9,809 nt of DNA from assembly GCA_964541595.1 (NCBI GenBank), contig CAZIRO010000109.1:1-9809 (forward strand), written 5' to 3'. Shown here one piece after another: positions 7,782-9,809 of the stretch. The position numbers and the translations under genes are program-made. Positions within the stretch are counted from its first letter, which is position 1. Each line of letters begins with the position of its first letter. Below the pieces are notes generated by a model that searched no databases, was not told where the DNA came from, and was given only the letters and a program-made list of their open reading frames with translations. This DNA comes from CAZIRO01 sp964541595. Its GTDB lineage: Bacteria > Acidobacteriota > HRBIN11.

Positions 7782-8575
7782 CGCCATCCATGGTGCGACG
7801 TATCGTTGCCATCGTGTTGCGGTACCTGTTTCTGTATCGGCGCAGTATTGCCCGCATGGGCGAGATTGTGTTCTGGCCGATTATGAACCTGCTCGTATGG
7901 GGGTTTACGACGGTCTACCTCCGGCGCGTGGCCGTGCCGTCTGCAGTCGTATTTCTCATCGGTGCCATCATTTTCTGGGACCTGTTCTACCGCGCGCAGC
8001 AGTCGATTACGCTGTCCATCGGTGAAGACATCTGGGTCCGCAATATTTTAAACCTCTTCATTGCACCCATATCGGTGCCGGAACTGATTACGGCCATCTG
8101 TATTTTTGGTGTCATCAAAACACTGCTGACCACACTGATTCTCGCCGTGCTCGCGTTTGTACTGTACGCGTTCAATCTGTTGACCATGGGCTGGGCGCTG
8201 TTGCCGTTCTTTGCCATTCTGTTACTGTTCGGCTGGGCGGTGGGACTGGTCACCATGGGGCTTTCACTTCGGTATGGATATGCTGCCGAGGCGTTGATCT
8301 GGGGGATGCCGTTTCTGTTGCAACCAGTATCGGCGGTATTTTATCCGGTCGATGTATTGCCGCACTGGTTACAATACGTGGCCGTGCTGTTGCCGTCGAC
8401 GTATGTGTTTGAAGGCATGCGGCAGGTATTGCAGGAAGCAACGTTTTCCCCGGATATGTTCATGCGGGCATTCGGTCTGAACATCGTGTATCTGGTTCTC
8501 GGTGGTGTCTTTTTTGGCTGGATGTTACATCAGGTGCGGGAAAAGGGGTTGTTGACACACCTCACGCTGGAATAA
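7778..8575 (+). CDS. ABC-2 type transporter permease
   Basis: An integral membrane protein of about 265 aa, the channel partner of the ATPase encoded just upstream. About six hydrophobic segments are visible, including IVFWPIMNLLVWGFTTVYL, VVFLIGAIIFWDLFY, LLTTLILAVLAFVLYAFNL, LLPFFAILLLFGWAVGLV, a segment around LIWGMPFLLQPVSAVFYPV, and IVYLVLGGVFFGWML near the C-terminus. The motif FYPVDVLPHWLQYVAVLLPSTY is typical of ABC-2 permeases, which export glycans, lipids, drugs or natural products. GTG 7778 overlaps the ATPase stop codon as GTGA, a common translational-coupling arrangement. ATG 7790, four codons later, is an alternative start. Longer readings back to 7637 overlap the ATPase too deeply. 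No clear intrinsic terminator follows the TAA. Confidence 0.9.
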   Translation: MTPSMVRRIVAIVLRYLFLYRRSIARMGEIVFWPIMNLLVWGFTTVYLRRVAVPSAVVFLIGAIIFWDLFYRAQQSITLSIGEDIWVRNILNLFIAPISVPELITAICIFGVIKTLLTTLILAVLAFVLYAFNLLTMGWALLPFFAILLLFGWAVGLVTMGLSLRYGYAAEALIWGMPFLLQPVSAVFYPVDVLPHWLQYVAVLLPSTYVFEGMRQVLQEATFSPDMFMRAFGLNIVYLVLGGVFFGWMLHQVREKGLLTHLTLE

Positions 8576-8615
8576 ACGTATATTGACGGAAGACGGAATA
8601 CCGGCGGCCGGGTTC

Positions 8616-8644
8616 AAAAAAGGGCAGGGCACCCGTTTGCGGGT
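8616..8644 (-). terminator. Weak candidate terminator of the lipoprotein gene
   Basis: On the - strand a 5-bp hairpin ACCCG/CGGGT with a 4-nt loop (8644-8631) begins in the TGA stop codon. A run of six T (8621-8616) follows after 9 bases. The short stem and the gap before the T-run make this uncertain. The permease gene converges from the other side. Confidence 0.3.
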
Positions 8645-9669
8645 CAGCATGCGCGCACGAGGATATGCAGCGCCGGAAGGTTCTGAAACGATCCGGTCGC
8701 CGGTACCTGCACGCGTACGGAATTGCTGCTGACATTACGACCGCCCATCCGCAACGCACCGGTGAGCGTCATGTCGCGGACCTCGATGACTGTGCCGTTT
8801 TCACACGCGGAACGGTAGATCGGTTCCCGCTGATATCCCGGATCAGAGTCCGACTGTATCGCATATCTGCCGTCTGTGGAGATGTATACGTCGGTTCCAG
8901 GTCCGCCGAATCCGTTCGCAAGGTTGTCATCGTACACACCGGTGCCTCCATTGGCCGGTGAGACGTCGAGGCGCACCTCCTGAACGTGGATTTTTGCCGT
9001 CCACCAGGCCACACCGGCATCCCGATTGCCGTCTGGATGACGTCCGAAAGCCGCCCCCAGCGTGAACTGCTCGTTACGCGTGCGATCGTCGATCTCCCAG
9101 ATGCAGATCCACCAGTTCGGCGCCTGCATTCCGTTGACCTGAACGTTCAACGTGGGCACGACGGTGATAAACCGCGTATAGGTCTCCGCGTCTTTCGGGG
9201 GACGGAACCTCCCCAGCAGGATGGTGAACTGTGCCTGGACGGAGGGATCCGCCCATGCGCACTCGGTTTTCGCGGGATTCAGTGTTGCCTGCCAGGTGCC
9301 GGTGTCCGCGCCGCCCTGGTAGGTACCGGAGATGACATTGCCGGTTACGGATCCGCTGAACTGCCACCCGCCGGTGACATTGAGCAGCACGTCATTGCCG
9401 TCGATCGCGCCGTTGAACGTGCCCACGAGCCCGCGCACGATCATGAACAGCCGACCGGTGATGCGGGCATCGTTCTGCCGGAACTCCACGCAGAGAATCC
9501 CCTCCCCCTGATTCTGACCGGAGACCCAGCGGCCTTCCCAGACGCCGCTGATGGTGACATTCCCGGGCCCGGTGGGGGAGGACGATCGATTGCACCCGAC
9601 CCCCAGAAGCACAAGTCCGATGAGTGCCCATACACGACCCGCCGCAATCGTACGAACCCATGGATGCAT
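8644..9669 (-). CDS. Secreted lipoprotein with beta-rich N-terminal domain, function unknown
   Basis: A 341-aa predicted lipoprotein. The N-terminus has basic residues, a hydrophobic core (VWALIGLVLLG) and a lipobox ending G-V-G-C26, followed by the flexible NRSSSPTGPG. The -3 residue is Gly rather than the usual Leu, but the layout is otherwise typical. Residues about 38-130 are Gly-, Trp- and Thr-rich with short alternating strands (SGVWEGRWVSG, GTYQGGADTGTWQATL), which suggests a small lipocalin-like beta-barrel. The C-terminal part, from about 140, has WWICIWEIDD, several Cys and a terminal RAC; I do not recognise it. Start ATG 9669 has GAGGGGG about 8 nt upstream, and a good promoter lies just before that. 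It converges on the ABC permease gene. Membrane or cell-surface location is inferred; function is unknown. Confidence 0.85.
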   Translation of the reverse strand: MHPWVRTIAAGRVWALIGLVLLGVGCNRSSSPTGPGNVTISGVWEGRWVSGQNQGEGILCVEFRQNDARITGRLFMIVRGLVGTFNGAIDGNDVLLNVTGGWQFSGSVTGNVISGTYQGGADTGTWQATLNPAKTECAWADPSVQAQFTILLGRFRPPKDAETYTRFITVVPTLNVQVNGMQAPNWWICIWEIDDRTRNEQFTLGAAFGRHPDGNRDAGVAWWTAKIHVQEVRLDVSPANGGTGVYDDNLANGFGGPGTDVYISTDGRYAIQSDSDPGYQREPIYRSACENGTVIEVRDMTLTGALRMGGRNVSSNSVRVQVPATGSFQNLPALHILVRAC

Positions 9670-9695
9670 ACGACAGGCCCCCTCAGGTTCCCTTC

Positions 9696-9725
9696 ACTTT
9701 ACCGGATGCACGGGAATGTTGTCAA
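9696..9725 (-). promoter_or_regulatory. Candidate sigma70-type promoter of the lipoprotein gene
   Basis: On the - strand a perfect TTGACA (9725-9720) lies 18 bp from TAAAGT (9701-9696, four of six). The start would fall near 9689, about 20 nt before ATG 9669 and just upstream of the GAGGGGG ribosome-binding site. The second 69-bp repeat begins 15 bp beyond the -35 box. Confidence 0.55.
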
Positions 9726-9740
9726 AGGTGTATTCCTTGG

Positions 9741-9809
9741 GATCGGGACAGGCGATGGGACATGCGCACCACCGGATCCACCGGTGTGCCGGTGGCCACC
9801 GGTCTCAGG
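9741..9809 (+). repeat. 69-bp dispersed structured repeat, copy 2 (runs off the window)
   Basis: The partner of 6013-6081, with 63 of 69 identical positions in the same orientation. It contains the perfect 14-bp palindrome CCGGTGGCCACCGG at 9789-9802. The final bases, CGGTCTC then AGG, show the heptamer register starting here too, so the array probably continues past the window edge. Confidence 0.8.

Noticed and set aside
8576..8643. Intrinsic terminator for the permease gene
   Set aside because: The only + strand stem (CCGG-CGG-CCGG at 8601-8611) is 4 bp with a 3-nt loop and is followed by A-rich sequence, not a T-run.

Overview
The window is a gene-dense stretch of GC-rich bacterial chromosome. 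No rRNA, tRNA or taxon-specific marker is present, so the lineage cannot be fixed. An oxygen-dependent HemY-type heme enzyme, an Hsp70, a membrane c-di-GMP phosphodiesterase and a lipoprotein fit a free-living bacterium with at least some contact with oxygen. Short GGAGG- or GAGGGG-like ribosome-binding sites and sigma70-like promoters can be read in several places.

Left part (1-3642): the 3' end of an SDR-fold reductase-like gene on + runs tail-to-tail into hemY on -, overlapping it by 36 bp. HemY follows dnaK on the same strand after 48 bp, so dnaK-hemY is probably one transcription unit. The 179-bp region 3643-3821 is divergent. It holds a candidate promoter for dnaK on - and a weaker one for the next gene on +.

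Middle (3822-6312): a large 7-TM protein with a degenerate GGDEF domain and an intact EAL domain, predicted to sense a signal at the membrane and degrade c-di-GMP. Its end coincides with a perfect 10-bp hairpin. A 418-bp non-coding stretch follows, packed with repeats: a 69-bp element that recurs at the right edge of the window, a 7-bp-register tandem array, and a duplicated 34-bp segment.

Right part (6313-9809): a likely operon of an unrecognised, extremely Trp-rich protein built of about five ~37-residue units, then an ABC ATPase and an ABC-2 type permease whose coding regions overlap or abut. A convergent gene on - encodes a secreted lipoprotein with a beta-rich N-terminal domain. A second copy of the 69-bp repeat, in the same orientation, lies just upstream of the lipoprotein promoter. 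The Trp-rich/ABC/lipoprotein block is therefore bracketed by direct repeats about 3.7 kb apart.

The best candidates for something undescribed are the Trp-repeat protein with its exporter, and the structured repeat family around it.
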